Part shown: positions 1 through 7,396 of the stretch, in pieces
How positions within the stretch are numbered: the stretch's first letter is position 1
Layout of the letters: each line of letters begins with the position of its first letter
Source: CAYNGH01 sp964396845
GTDB lineage: Bacteria; Vulcanimicrobiota; JAJTBE01; CAYNGH01
Length of the DNA stretch: 8,398 nucleotides
NCBI GenBank assembly: GCA_964396845.1
Contig: CAYNGH010000146.1
Location: 1 to 8,398, forward strand
Direction of reading: 5' to 3'
Position numbers and translations under genes: made by a program
The notes under the pieces: generated by a model
Databases searched by the model: none
Told to the model about the DNA's origin: nothing
The model's input: the letters and a program-made list of their open reading frames with translations, nothing else

Positions 1-1
1 T

Positions 2-196
2 TATTATAATTTTGTTTCATTCAGAGTTGATCCTCGTCAGGAAAATCTCATGAGAAATGCCGTCCCCATCCGGCGGGAAGACATATTTTACCGGGGCAAA
101 ATGCACGTTCTGGTAAGGCTCTGGTATCAGAATGCCCGGGACGATTCTGTTTCTGCCACATCTCATCTGAACATCGGCTTCATCAACGTCCGTTAA
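2..196 (+). CDS. C-terminal fragment of an unrecognised protein (5' end outside window)
   Basis: One frame is open from the window edge to a TAA at 194-196 and encodes the last 64 residues of a protein. Codon choice (CGG, CTG, ATC, GGC, GAA) resembles the genes downstream, which supports real coding. An antisense frame over 17-220 is also open but fits the context less well. The fragment is basic and aromatic (…FYRGKMHVLVRLWYQN…) and ends in a beta-like stretch, HLNIGFINVR. That ending loosely recalls the last strand of PilZ-type domains. The diagnostic PilZ motifs would lie upstream, outside the window, so I do not assign a family. The stop lies 36 bp before the preferred lptD start, so the gene is probably co-transcribed and perhaps translationally coupled with lptD. 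Confidence 0.55.
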   Translation, partial: YYNFVSFRVDPRQENLMRNAVPIRREDIFYRGKMHVLVRLWYQNARDDSVSATSHLNIGFINVR

Positions 197-232
197 AAGG
201 TGTTCAGGGCCTTTCGTCAAATAGTGGAAAAA

Positions 233-2494
233 ATGAAGAAGGCCCTTTCAATACGAACCCTGATGGCGGGTCTGTTTTTGACTGTCATGCTGTTTTTTTC
301 TGCAGTCAGCAATATTTATATATGCCATGCCCGGGAGCTTGATTTCAAGGACCTTATAACTAACGGGACAGGGCAGTTGTTCAGGGAACCTGTCATACCG
401 GAAGAGCTACCCAAAAAAGGGCTTACTGCTCCCGGCTATATGCCCCCCTTATACCCCATAAACCGCGCCAGGCCCAAACTGTTTCCCGAAAGGCAGGAAT
501 ATGAAACCGAAGGCCCCACAAGGCTCCGCCTGACTGCCGACGAGATTCATCACAAGGGGGATGTTACCACTGCAACGGGAAATGTCAGGATAATTTATCG
601 GGATATGGAAATGCAGGCGGACAACATCAGCTATCACCACAGCGAAAAGATTGTAAAAGCTGCGGGAGATGTTTTTATCCAACATGAAAAGAACCAGATC
701 CACGGCACTACCCTGACCCTGGAAATAGAAACCAATAAGGCCAGCCTTTCCAATCCCAGGGGAGTCCTCACCGATACAACCCTGGGGGATGAAGAACTGC
801 AGGGAGAGTTTTTCTTCTGGGGGGACAAGGTGATACTGGACAAAAATATCACCATAATCAACGGGGACCTGTCTTCCTGTGACAACCCCAGGGCTGAGCG
901 TCATTACCACATCACCGGTGAGGAAATTATCATCATTCCCAGGGAAAAAATGATAATCCGAAAGGGACGTTTTTTTTACAACAATAAGCAGTTGCTGGGG
1001 TTAAACAGTCTGGTGATTCCCCTTCGTCCCCAGAGAAGGAACCAGATATTTCTGATTCCCCGCATTGGTCATAACCAGCTGGACGGCTTTTATGTCAAAG
1101 AATCCGTGGGGTATGAATGGGGAAAGCGGGACTATGGCACTGTAAGCCTGGACTGGTTCGACCGGGCGGGACTTGCCGGAGGCGTGGAGCATTATTATCA
1201 CCTGGGAGATCGGGGAGCAGGAAGATTTAATTATTATACCATGGGATCTCCCCGTTCCGGTTCAAACCGTTATGACCTGTCCAACCGGGTTTATTACCGG
1301 TTTCCCGGCAACTATTTTGTATCTGCCAACTATACTGCCAACCGTTATGAATATCCCGGCTATTCATCCCCCAATATAAAAAATGCTGATTTGTTTGTCA
1401 GCCATAACACAGCCTGGTCCAGTTCCGCCCTGTATATCCGGGATTACTGGCTGGGAACTGACCGCAACTACGGCTTCAACTTTGCCCACCGCTTCGAAAT
1501 AAATCCCCGGCTCTCCACGGGCCTGGTGCTGGATTATCTCTCCTCCCAGAGCGATGACCACCGTCGTTATCGATTAAACACCCTGGCCCGGATTCAGCAG
1601 AAGGGGGATCTTTTTGACACCTGGCTGATTCTGGATCATACCCATGGAGATTCCAACTTTTATGCGAACCGACTGCCGGAAGTATCCCTCCGGGGACATC
1701 CTTTCAAACTTGGCCCTTTGAACAGCCGTGTTGCTTTCTCTGCAGGCAGTTTCCGGGAGATGCCCTCGGGAGTCAGCGCCCTTCGCTCCGACATCAAGTT
1801 TACAGCTTTTAACGAGGTAATACCCCTGGGAAAATCCACCGACATGGCACTGGCGGCAGGAGCACGGCAGTTCATATACGGCTCCGGCGAAAAGAAATAC
1901 CTTGTTCGAACCCGCTGGGCCATGGAAGAACGGCTGGGAGATCATTTCAAGGTGATTCTGTCCCATCATTTTCAGGACAGGGACGGGCATTCACCCCTGG
2001 CAATGGATTATTTCGACAAATATCACCTGTCGGGAGCTACCCTGGAGCTTTACAACAAAGAACACTTCCGCTTTCAGGTGACGGGAGCATATGATTTCAA
2101 CAACAGGATATACCAATCCATCATCCCCCGGCTGGAGCTGTCCCCGGACAAACGGACGGTGTTTCTGTTCGGATCCAACTATGACTACAACAACCGCACC
2201 TGGATGAATATCGACGGGCAAATCGGTTATCGGATCACCGATAGTGTCACAATAAAATACTGGGGACTTTACGACCTTATTAACCGGAAGATGAACTATC
2301 AAAATTACGTGCTGGAGATAGATTCCCACGATTTTGCCACCCGTTTTGTCTATCGGGGATCCCAGGGTGAATTATGGTTCAATGTGGCCCTGAAGGGCTT
2401 CCCCACGGACACCGTTGAAGTGGGAGCAGACCCCGAGAGAAAAATCATCCCCAAGGATATTCTGGAAGGGGCTCCCGACGAGGAGAGATTATAG
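233..2494 (+). CDS. lptD: LptD-like LPS-assembly outer-membrane protein
   Basis: LptD is the outer-membrane beta-barrel that, with LptE, receives LPS from the periplasmic Lpt bridge and inserts it in the outer leaflet. Residues here are numbered from a possible GTG at 200. A signal peptide spans about 12-44 (KK, then a hydrophobic core, with C42-H-A44 before the likely cleavage site). A proline-rich linker covers about 60-105. An OstA/LptA-like beta-jellyroll covers about 108-280, with the typical ATGNV…Y…M.ADN..Y…AAGDV pattern. The family's CD.P…HYHI segment follows, here C227-D-N-P…HYHI. Residues from about 285 to the end are rich in alternating aromatic strands, as in the barrel. At 753 residues from ATG 233, it is close to E. 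coli LptD (784). ATG 233 is preferred because the signal peptide then begins at the N-terminus; its ribosome site is weak (GTGGA). C227 is the only cysteine in the mature protein, so the disulfides of proteobacterial LptD are absent. About 30 charged residues follow the last recognisable strand. No lptE is in the window. Confidence 0.88.
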   Translation: MKKALSIRTLMAGLFLTVMLFFSAVSNIYICHARELDFKDLITNGTGQLFREPVIPEELPKKGLTAPGYMPPLYPINRARPKLFPERQEYETEGPTRLRLTADEIHHKGDVTTATGNVRIIYRDMEMQADNISYHHSEKIVKAAGDVFIQHEKNQIHGTTLTLEIETNKASLSNPRGVLTDTTLGDEELQGEFFFWGDKVILDKNITIINGDLSSCDNPRAERHYHITGEEIIIIPREKMIIRKGRFFYNNKQLLGLNSLVIPLRPQRRNQIFLIPRIGHNQLDGFYVKESVGYEWGKRDYGTVSLDWFDRAGLAGGVEHYYHLGDRGAGRFNYYTMGSPRSGSNRYDLSNRVYYRFPGNYFVSANYTANRYEYPGYSSPNIKNADLFVSHNTAWSSSALYIRDYWLGTDRNYGFNFAHRFEINPRLSTGLVLDYLSSQSDDHRRYRLNTLARIQQKGDLFDTWLILDHTHGDSNFYANRLPEVSLRGHPFKLGPLNSRVAFSAGSFREMPSGVSALRSDIKFTAFNEVIPLGKSTDMALAAGARQFIYGSGEKKYLVRTRWAMEERLGDHFKVILSHHFQDRDGHSPLAMDYFDKYHLSGATLELYNKEHFRFQVTGAYDFNNRIYQSIIPRLELSPDKRTVFLFGSNYDYNNRTWMNIDGQIGYRITDSVTIKYWGLYDLINRKMNYQNYVLEIDSHDFATRFVYRGSQGELWFNVALKGFPTDTVEVGADPERKIIPKDILEGAPDEERL

Positions 2495-2501
2495 GAGGAG
2501 G
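2493..2501 (+). promoter_or_regulatory. Strong ribosome binding site setting a TTG start
   Basis: The purine run AGGAGGAGG overlaps the last two bases of the lptD stop codon (TAG 2492-2494) and lies 4-7 bases before the TTG at 2506. The next in-frame ATG, at 2530, has no comparable site. This supports initiation at TTG and tight coupling with lptD. Confidence 0.8.
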
Positions 2502-2505
2502 CTTA

Positions 2506-3288
2506 TTGAAATCGTTAAAAGAAAGCGTCATGAATGCCCTGGACTGTGATAATATTGAGCTATATCCCTTCCTCCCATATATTCTTCAGGATCTTTGGGA
2601 GCTGGGGACATCCCCGGAAATTGTTATACAGTTAGTGGAAAAACATGCCCGGATGCATCCTGGTTTCAAGATACTGGATCTGGCCTGCGGAAAAGGAGCA
2701 GTTTCCATCAGGACAGCACAAAGATTCAACCGCCCCTGCCTCGGAATTGACGCAATAGAGGCCTTCATCGACACGGCAAAATCAAAGGCCATGGAAAATG
2801 GAGTGGCTCACCTTTGCAGTTTCCGTGTGGGGGACATTCGGGAGGAGGTACGGGTTCTTTCCGGCAGTGATTATGATGTTATCATTCTTGGTTCTACAGG
2901 GCCGGTGCTGGGGAACTATTTCCAGACCCTGACAAGCTTGAAGAAATGCCTTGTCCCCGGGGGGGTGATTATAATCGACGACGGATTCATTGAATCAGGC
3001 AAGGATTTTTCTCATCCCCAGGTGGAATCCCGGGAAACAGTTCTGGAACAAATAAGCCAGGCAGAAATGGAAATAGCTGGGGAGGTTGTCATATCCCCTG
3101 ATGAGATAAGAAAATCCGAATCATTTATGATGGAAAGAATAAAAAAACGTTGCCGGGAGCTGGGGAATAAGCATCCCCTAAAAAAACATCTTTTTGAAGA
3201 TTACATAAAAAAACAATATCAGGAATTCAACACCCTGGGAAACCGAATCATCTGTTCAACTGTGGCCCTTGTTCCACAGGCATCCTGA
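2506..3288 (+). CDS. Class I SAM-dependent methyltransferase, substrate unknown
   Basis: The 260-residue protein has a Rossmann-type methyltransferase fold. Motif I is ILDLACGKG (56-64), the nucleotide-binding loop. The acidic end of strand 2 is GID (80-82). VGDIRE (108-113) is the usual adenine-contact region. Motif II is YDVIILGS (123-130), and LVPGGVIIIDDGF (149-161) corresponds to motif III. About 100 residues follow, helical and rich in Lys and Glu, possibly a cap or substrate domain, with a final beta-like stretch (IICSTVALV). No signal peptide or membrane segment is visible, so it should be cytoplasmic. It follows lptD by 11 bp, which suggests co-transcription and perhaps an envelope-related or small-molecule substrate. 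The sequence does not reveal the substrate. The start is TTG 2506, chosen from the ribosome site; ATG 2530 is the alternative. Confidence 0.85.
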   Translation: MKSLKESVMNALDCDNIELYPFLPYILQDLWELGTSPEIVIQLVEKHARMHPGFKILDLACGKGAVSIRTAQRFNRPCLGIDAIEAFIDTAKSKAMENGVAHLCSFRVGDIREEVRVLSGSDYDVIILGSTGPVLGNYFQTLTSLKKCLVPGGVIIIDDGFIESGKDFSHPQVESRETVLEQISQAEMEIAGEVVISPDEIRKSESFMMERIKKRCRELGNKHPLKKHLFEDYIKKQYQEFNTLGNRIICSTVALVPQAS

Positions 3289-3290
3289 CA

Positions 3291-4319
3291 TCAATCCTCG
3301 TCATCCCGCATTTTGATCACTTGATCCTGAAATTCCTTTATATCCTGAATCTCATCGGAGAAAAATTTCTGGTCATCATCAGCCCGGCGATCCTTGGCAT
3401 AGTTGGATCCTTTGAACTGCTTGACATATTTTTTAAGCTCCGCAGCAATCTGGGCAACCTTGGCGTGGTGATCAATCTCCCGCTTCTCATTGGTGACAAT
3501 GGCGATGGATATGGACATCAGGGGGAACTTCTGCTTGTGGCCCAGTCGGTCAACGCTCTGGATATACCCCCGCTTCACATCTTTTTCCCGGTAAAATTCC
3601 ACAATTGTTTCGTCGAACTGCTTCACAATCCTGTCGCACAAATCCTCGGCCCGATGGGGAACGGTGATGCACAAAAAATCATCGCCTCCCACATGGCCCA
3701 CAAAATCATCTTCATGACCGCTGTTTTTAAAAACCTCGGTAACTATCCTTGCTGTTGCCTTTAGAACTTTATCCCCGGAGCTGTGACCATAAAGATCATT
3801 ATATGCCTTGAAATTGTCCAGATCCATATAACAGACCGCAAAAAGACCACCCTCCCGGATCCGCTGTTCAATCTCACGCTGTATGGCGATATTCCCCGGC
3901 AGTCCCGTCAGAGGATTCGCCTCCATGGAAAGCCGGGTCCGCCGGAGGATCATGTTGACCCTGGCCAACAGTTCCCTCATATCAAAAGGTTTTGCCAGGT
4001 AATCATCAGCACCGGTGGCCAGCCCCTGAACCTTGTCTTCCACCTGTCCCCGGGCAGTCAGCAACAGGATAGGAATCTGGCTGGTAAAAAAATTCTCCTT
4101 TGCCCTGCGACAGACTTCCAGCCCGTCAATTTTCGGCATCATAACATCAAGAATAACCAGGTCAGGGTTTTCTGTGTTAATCTTTTCTATGGCTTCTTCC
4201 CCATTTACACCAGTGATTACATTATAACCGCGAAACTCAAGCCCTATGCGGGTTATCTCCAGAGTATTGGGGTCATCATCCACCACCAGAATTTTTGCTT
4301 CGTTTTCTTCTGTCAACAA
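3291..4319 (-). CDS. PleD-like response regulator: receiver plus GGDEF-type (GGDDF) domain
   Basis: This is a two-component output protein predicted to make or sense cyclic-di-GMP in the cytoplasm. Residues are numbered from a GTG at 4328. The receiver (about 11-128) is intact: acidic triad D17-D18-D19, phospho-acceptor D61 (LVILDVMMP), T91 and K113 (AKPF). The cyclase-type domain (about 137-310) has NPLTGLPGN (138-146), YMDLDNFKAYND (167-178, with metal-binding D169) and a GGDDF signature (214-218). The fourth signature position is Asp, not Glu. The I-site slot five residues before it reads HEDD (205-208) rather than RxxD, so product inhibition is probably lost. The acidic C-terminal tail ends RDDED. 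For the start, GTG 4328 abuts AGAGG with no spacing, while TTG 4319 lies 8 bases after it; I prefer the TTG. An in-frame TAA lies just upstream. The gene sits 34 bp after the hybrid kinase, its likely partner. Confidence 0.88.
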   Translation of the reverse strand: MLTEENEAKILVVDDDPNTLEITRIGLEFRGYNVITGVNGEEAIEKINTENPDLVILDVMMPKIDGLEVCRRAKENFFTSQIPILLLTARGQVEDKVQGLATGADDYLAKPFDMRELLARVNMILRRTRLSMEANPLTGLPGNIAIQREIEQRIREGGLFAVCYMDLDNFKAYNDLYGHSSGDKVLKATARIVTEVFKNSGHEDDFVGHVGGDDFLCITVPHRAEDLCDRIVKQFDETIVEFYREKDVKRGYIQSVDRLGHKQKFPLMSISIAIVTNEKREIDHHAKVAQIAAELKKYVKQFKGSNYAKDRRADDDQKFFSDEIQDIKEFQDQVIKMRDDED

Positions 4320-4362
4320 GTGATTCACCTCTTACCGATTGACGGGCAATAATCCCTCAATA

Positions 4363-7107
4363 TCAGTTTTTTTCAATTCCATCTTCACCAGCGGGGTCCT
4401 TCTTTTCGATTCCCAGATTAATGTCTGGAATATCCCGGTTACACCAGAGCCTTTCAAATATAGAGATAAGATTTGGCACCACTTCTTCTCTCTGAAGAAT
4501 CAGATGCTCCATATATGTAAAAACCCTGTCTTCCATTCTTTCCTTCTGAGCGCTGGTGAAACGGTCCCGGGTTACAATCATCAGGGGAACCTCCCGGTGA
4601 AGATCCTGCTCCCATATCTTTTCAATCAGGCTCTTTCTTTCATCCCAGGGCATGCTGTGACTTATAATGGCAAGGTCAGGCTTTTCTCTGTCCAGCCGGG
4701 ACAGGGCATCATCACCGTTATTGCTGGTGGTGACCTGAAGACCATGCTCCCGGAGAATGACATAGAATAAATCCAGATATTCCCGGTTAGTATTCACTAA
4801 AAGTACCCGGCGTCCCCGCATCCGGGTCAGGGTTTCCAGCCGTTCTTTAAAACGATCCCGATCCAGGGGTTTGATGAAATAATCGGAAACTCCCAGGGAA
4901 TAAGCACTGGTTCTCTCATCCAGAGTGCTTATGACCAGCAGGGGAATGTCAAAGGTGGCGGGGTCCGACTTTACCTGCCGAATAAAATCCCTGGCAGAAT
5001 CCCTGGGAAGCACCATATCGGTGGTTACCACATGAGGACGGTACTTTCGAACCAGCTGGAAACCTTCCGATGCCGACGAGGTGGTAATCACCTGGTAACC
5101 GGAAGGCTCAAGGATATCCTTGATTATGCCCAGAAATTCCATATCTCCATCCACTGACAGGAATATCCTGCGGGTCAGATCAATTTTTCTGGGTTCCATG
5201 GTGTTTTTTGATTCTTCCGGGGCATTATTATTGATACGGCCCGGCAATAGATTCGACCCTTCTCCGGTTTCCGACAGGGGAAGATAGATGGTAAAATTCG
5301 ACCCCTGTCCTTTTCTGCTTTTCACGGTAATCTTGGCGCTGAGCATCTTGAGGATCCGCTTGCATATGGAAAGCCCCAGCCCTGTGCCTCCATATTCTCT
5401 GGTATGGGAACCGTCCAGTTGCCGGAATTCATCAAATATCTTGCCGAGGCTCTTTCGGTCAATACCGATGCCGGTATCCACAACGCTGATTTTAATATAA
5501 TCCTGACTGGAGCTTCTCTCACAGGATATGGAAATGGATCCTTCTCTGGTAAACTTGACAGCATTGGAAATGATATGGCTGAGCACCTGTTTCACCTTGG
5601 AACGATCGCTTTCGATTTCCTGATCCCAGTTAATCTCAAGATTAAGCTCCAGGTTCTTTTCCATAATCCTGGGACGGAACTGAAGGAGAATCTCCTTAAT
5701 CACCTGGGTTACTCTGAAGCGTTCCTTGAAGACAGGCATCTTCCCGGCATCCATCTTGGAAAGGTCCAAAATATCATTTATCAGCTTGGACAGTTCAAAG
5801 GCCTGGTTGTAAATTTTCTCCAGGGTTTCCCTCTGTTTATCTTCAATTTCACCGTATATGCCATCCAGCATGATGGAGCTGTAACCGATGACTGTGTTAA
5901 GGGGAGTCCTCAGTTCATGGGACATGTTTGCCATAAATTCTGACCGTAGCCGGGATGCTTCTTTCATGTGCCGGTTGGACACTTCCATCTCCCTTTTTTT
6001 CTTTTTCAGCTCCTTCAGGGCAAAACCCGTCTGCCTCCGCTGTTCTTCCAGGAACTCTGCAAGACGGTTGAAGGAATCCGCCAGGTCCTGAATCTCGTCA
6101 CCGGTATGTATATGGAATCTGAATTCATAGTTTCCCGCAGAGAATGCATCAATCCCTTCGTGGAGTTTTTCAAAGGGTTTCAGCTGGTGATGAATCAGCA
6201 GGTAAGCTCCCAGGGCACACAGGGTGAGAAAAGCCAGAAACAGTATCAGCCAGGTTTTGAAAAAACTAAAAGGCCCGGAAAAGTGCCCGGCACCAGGCCT
6301 TTCCATTACCATTATCCATCGGGTTCCAGGGACAGGAACTGCCACCGAGGTTATCCTCAATCCCCGGGGACTGGTGTACCTGTAAACAGGAATATCTTCA
6401 TGGGAAACCTGAAGCTTCTGCCAGGGAAATTCCTGCAGACCCTGGTTCAACCGCCGTCCCAGAACTACTCCCTGATCATCAATTACATATACCAGATAAC
6501 CTTCCCGGCCAACCACAGAACTCATGGAATCATAAATATAGGAAAGATCAAAACGGGCCTGAACGAAACCGACTGCATCCTCACCAGACATGACCGGGAC
6601 TGTCATCGTCCCATGGTTTAACGGGGAGATGTCCTGTTGATAGCTCCCCAGAAACCAGCCCTGGCTGATAATGTCATTTAAGACTTCCGGATCCAGGTCG
6701 TGATCTGCGGGGTATTTTAAAATCCCCTTGGGGGTCACCGAGGCCACAACCTTCCCCTTATGATCATACAGGGAAAGAACCCTGATGAAATCGAACCTGT
6801 TAATTAACATCTGCAGGCTGTCCTGTTGATATTCTCCTGCCTGGAGATTGACATCAGGGTCTTTTATTGCAGTGACGGCTGCCAGTTGCAGAATCGATCT
6901 GACCTCTCCAATAAAGAAGGCCACCTGGCTTGCTCCCTGTAACGCTTCTTGTTTCTGATCCTTCTCCAGGAGCAGACGCATGTTGGAATAAACAATATAA
7001 TAGTTGAACAGAAACAATATCAGCGAAGGAATAAGAGCTGAAAGTATGACTACATACAACAGTCTTCTTTGAAGCTTGCCATGTCTTTTTGATGGTTTTT
7101 CCCTCAA
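4363..7107 (-). CDS. Membrane hybrid histidine kinase: Cache-like sensor, HAMP, HisKA, HATPase, two receivers
   Basis: This is a sensor kinase that should autophosphorylate on His and pass phosphate through Asp. Residues are numbered from the upstream ATG at 7290. The order is: basic N-terminus; membrane segment 77-101; extracytoplasmic region about 102-346 of double-Cache type (GREGYLVYVIDDQGVVLGRR, 261-280); second membrane segment about 347-367; HAMP about 368-421; coiled coil to about 447; HisKA with H458 (MSHELRTPLN); HATPase with N576, DTGIGI (605-610) and GGTGLGLSI (634-642). Receiver 1 (about 707-822) keeps D758, S788 and K807 but has VDGD in the acidic pocket. Receiver 2 (about 827-950) is degenerate, with NTN for the acidic pocket and S877 at the phospho-acceptor position. 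No DNA-binding domain is present. Preferred start is TTG 7107, five bases after GGAGG; ATG 7119 lacks a ribosome site because that GGAGG lies inside its own codons. The frame stays open to ATG 7290, but that part is AT-rich and unlike the gene. It is co-directional with the PleD-like gene. Confidence 0.88.
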   Translation of the reverse strand: MREKPSKRHGKLQRRLLYVVILSALIPSLILFLFNYYIVYSNMRLLLEKDQKQEALQGASQVAFFIGEVRSILQLAAVTAIKDPDVNLQAGEYQQDSLQMLINRFDFIRVLSLYDHKGKVVASVTPKGILKYPADHDLDPEVLNDIISQGWFLGSYQQDISPLNHGTMTVPVMSGEDAVGFVQARFDLSYIYDSMSSVVGREGYLVYVIDDQGVVLGRRLNQGLQEFPWQKLQVSHEDIPVYRYTSPRGLRITSVAVPVPGTRWIMVMERPGAGHFSGPFSFFKTWLILFLAFLTLCALGAYLLIHHQLKPFEKLHEGIDAFSAGNYEFRFHIHTGDEIQDLADSFNRLAEFLEEQRRQTGFALKELKKKKREMEVSNRHMKEASRLRSEFMANMSHELRTPLNTVIGYSSIMLDGIYGEIEDKQRETLEKIYNQAFELSKLINDILDLSKMDAGKMPVFKERFRVTQVIKEILLQFRPRIMEKNLELNLEINWDQEIESDRSKVKQVLSHIISNAVKFTREGSISISCERSSSQDYIKISVVDTGIGIDRKSLGKIFDEFRQLDGSHTREYGGTGLGLSICKRILKMLSAKITVKSRKGQGSNFTIYLPLSETGEGSNLLPGRINNNAPEESKNTMEPRKIDLTRRIFLSVDGDMEFLGIIKDILEPSGYQVITTSSASEGFQLVRKYRPHVVTTDMVLPRDSARDFIRQVKSDPATFDIPLLVISTLDERTSAYSLGVSDYFIKPLDRDRFKERLETLTRMRGRRVLLVNTNREYLDLFYVILREHGLQVTTSNNGDDALSRLDREKPDLAIISHSMPWDERKSLIEKIWEQDLHREVPLMIVTRDRFTSAQKERMEDRVFTYMEHLILQREEVVPNLISIFERLWCNRDIPDINLGIEKKDPAGEDGIEKN

Positions 7108-7110
7108 TGA

Positions 7111-7117
7111 TTCCTCC
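7111..7117 (-). promoter_or_regulatory. Ribosome binding site favouring a TTG start for the kinase
   Basis: On the - strand GGAGG is followed by five bases and then TTG at 7107-7105. The ATG at 7119-7117 overlaps this site, and the bases before that ATG (TTCAATCCAGCA) have no Shine-Dalgarno match. Two neighbouring genes also appear to use TTG, which makes this start credible. Confidence 0.55.
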
Positions 7118-7136
7118 ATTGCTGGATTGAAAATTT

Positions 7137-7151
7137 CAACAGATCCTGTTG
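7137..7151. repeat. Inverted repeat in the kinase leader
   Basis: CAACAG-ATC-CTGTTG is a perfect 6-bp inverted repeat with a 3-base spacer. It lies about 20 bases upstream of ATG 7119 and 30 upstream of TTG 7107. It could be an operator half-site pair or a small RNA hairpin close to the ribosome site. It has no T-run, so it is not a terminator. Confidence 0.4.
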
Positions 7152-7181
7152 GAATACCTCCAAACCATCCTTTATGAAACC

Positions 7182-7197
7182 AATACTGACAAGTATT
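7182..7197. repeat. Inverted repeat AATACT-GACA-AGTATT
   Basis: This is a perfect 6-bp inverted repeat with a 4-base spacer, 16 bp in total. The size and symmetry suit a dimeric repressor operator or a small hairpin in the kinase leader. No regulator in the window carries a DNA-binding domain that could be matched to it. Confidence 0.4.
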
Positions 7198-7340
7198 CGT
7201 ATTCTTTATCCAGCTTCGTTTAAAGATAAACATCTTCTTGGAGATGTAACAAAAATATGACAGAAGTAAAATTTTAAGAAAAAAATACATTTCAGCAATA
7301 CCACTTCTGATGGTGGAAATATGTTTTTTTATTATCAGGA

Positions 7341-7357
7341 TCTTTACAAGATAAAGA
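7341..7357. repeat. Inverted repeat overlapping a putative -35 element
   Basis: TCTTTA-CAAGA-TAAAGA is a perfect 6-bp inverted repeat with a 5-base spacer. It overlaps the proposed -35 hexamer (TTTACA, 7343-7348) of the + strand gene, a position where a bound repressor would block transcription. In AT-rich DNA such short dyads also arise by chance. Confidence 0.35.
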
Positions 7358-7371
7358 ATGTAATATAAGAT
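7343..7371 (+). promoter_or_regulatory. Possible sigma-70 type promoter for the 293-residue gene
   Basis: TTTACA (7343-7348) and TAAGAT (7366-7371) are separated by 17 bp, the preferred spacing. The -35 box matches TTGACA at 5 of 6 positions; the -10 box matches TATAAT at only 4 of 6. Transcription would start near 7378, giving a leader of about 25 bases before ATG 7404. TATAAG at 7364 and TATTAT at 7374 are alternative -10 boxes, with poorer spacing or no good -35. Confidence 0.4.
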
Positions 7372-7374
7372 AGT

Positions 7375-7390
7375 ATTATAGATTTATAAT
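7375..7390. repeat. AT-rich inverted repeat next to the ribosome site
   Basis: ATTATA-GATT-TATAAT is a perfect 6-bp dyad that abuts the GGAGGG ribosome site at 7391. It could be an operator near the transcription start or a weak leader hairpin. Its pure AT stems make a chance origin quite likely. Confidence 0.3.
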
Positions 7391-7396
7391 GGAGGG
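7391..7396 (+). promoter_or_regulatory. Ribosome binding site of the 293-residue gene
   Basis: GGAGGG lies seven bases before ATG 7404. This is near-ideal spacing and fixes the start of the downstream gene. Confidence 0.8.

Noticed and set aside
200..233. GTG at 200 as the lptD start
   Set aside because: It has no spaced ribosome site and would put 11 extra residues before the signal peptide; ATG 233 is better, though not certain.
323..331. Cysteine near the end of the lptD signal peptide, considered as a lipobox
   Set aside because: The residues before it (IYI-C) do not match L-[AS]-[GA]-C; a type I cleavage after CHA fits better.
449..910. Long antisense open frame of 153 codons inside lptD
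   Set aside because: It opposes a strongly supported coding frame, has no ribosome site or recognisable domain, and is explained by codon bias on the + strand.
3136..3150. Seven-A run in the methyltransferase, considered as a frameshift or slippage site
   Set aside because: The frame continues normally on both sides, with no motif break or overlapping alternative product.
3260..3279. Stem CTGTGG/CCACAG near the methyltransferase end, considered as a terminator
   Set aside because: The stem is only 6 bp with an 8-base loop, lies inside the coding sequence and has no T-run on either side.
3783..4352. Open frame of 189 codons on the + strand across the PleD-like gene
   Set aside because: The - strand frame carries intact receiver and GGDEF-type motifs here; the + frame has no family features.
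5404..6621. Several + strand open frames of 179-217 codons opposite the kinase
   Set aside because: They lie over the HAMP, HisKA and HATPase motifs on the - strand and show no domain or ribosome site of their own.
7120..7290. Kinase leader considered as a cyclic-di-GMP or other known riboswitch
   Set aside because: I could not find the conserved core of any class I know, and the dyads are short; without covariation data it stays a plain leader.
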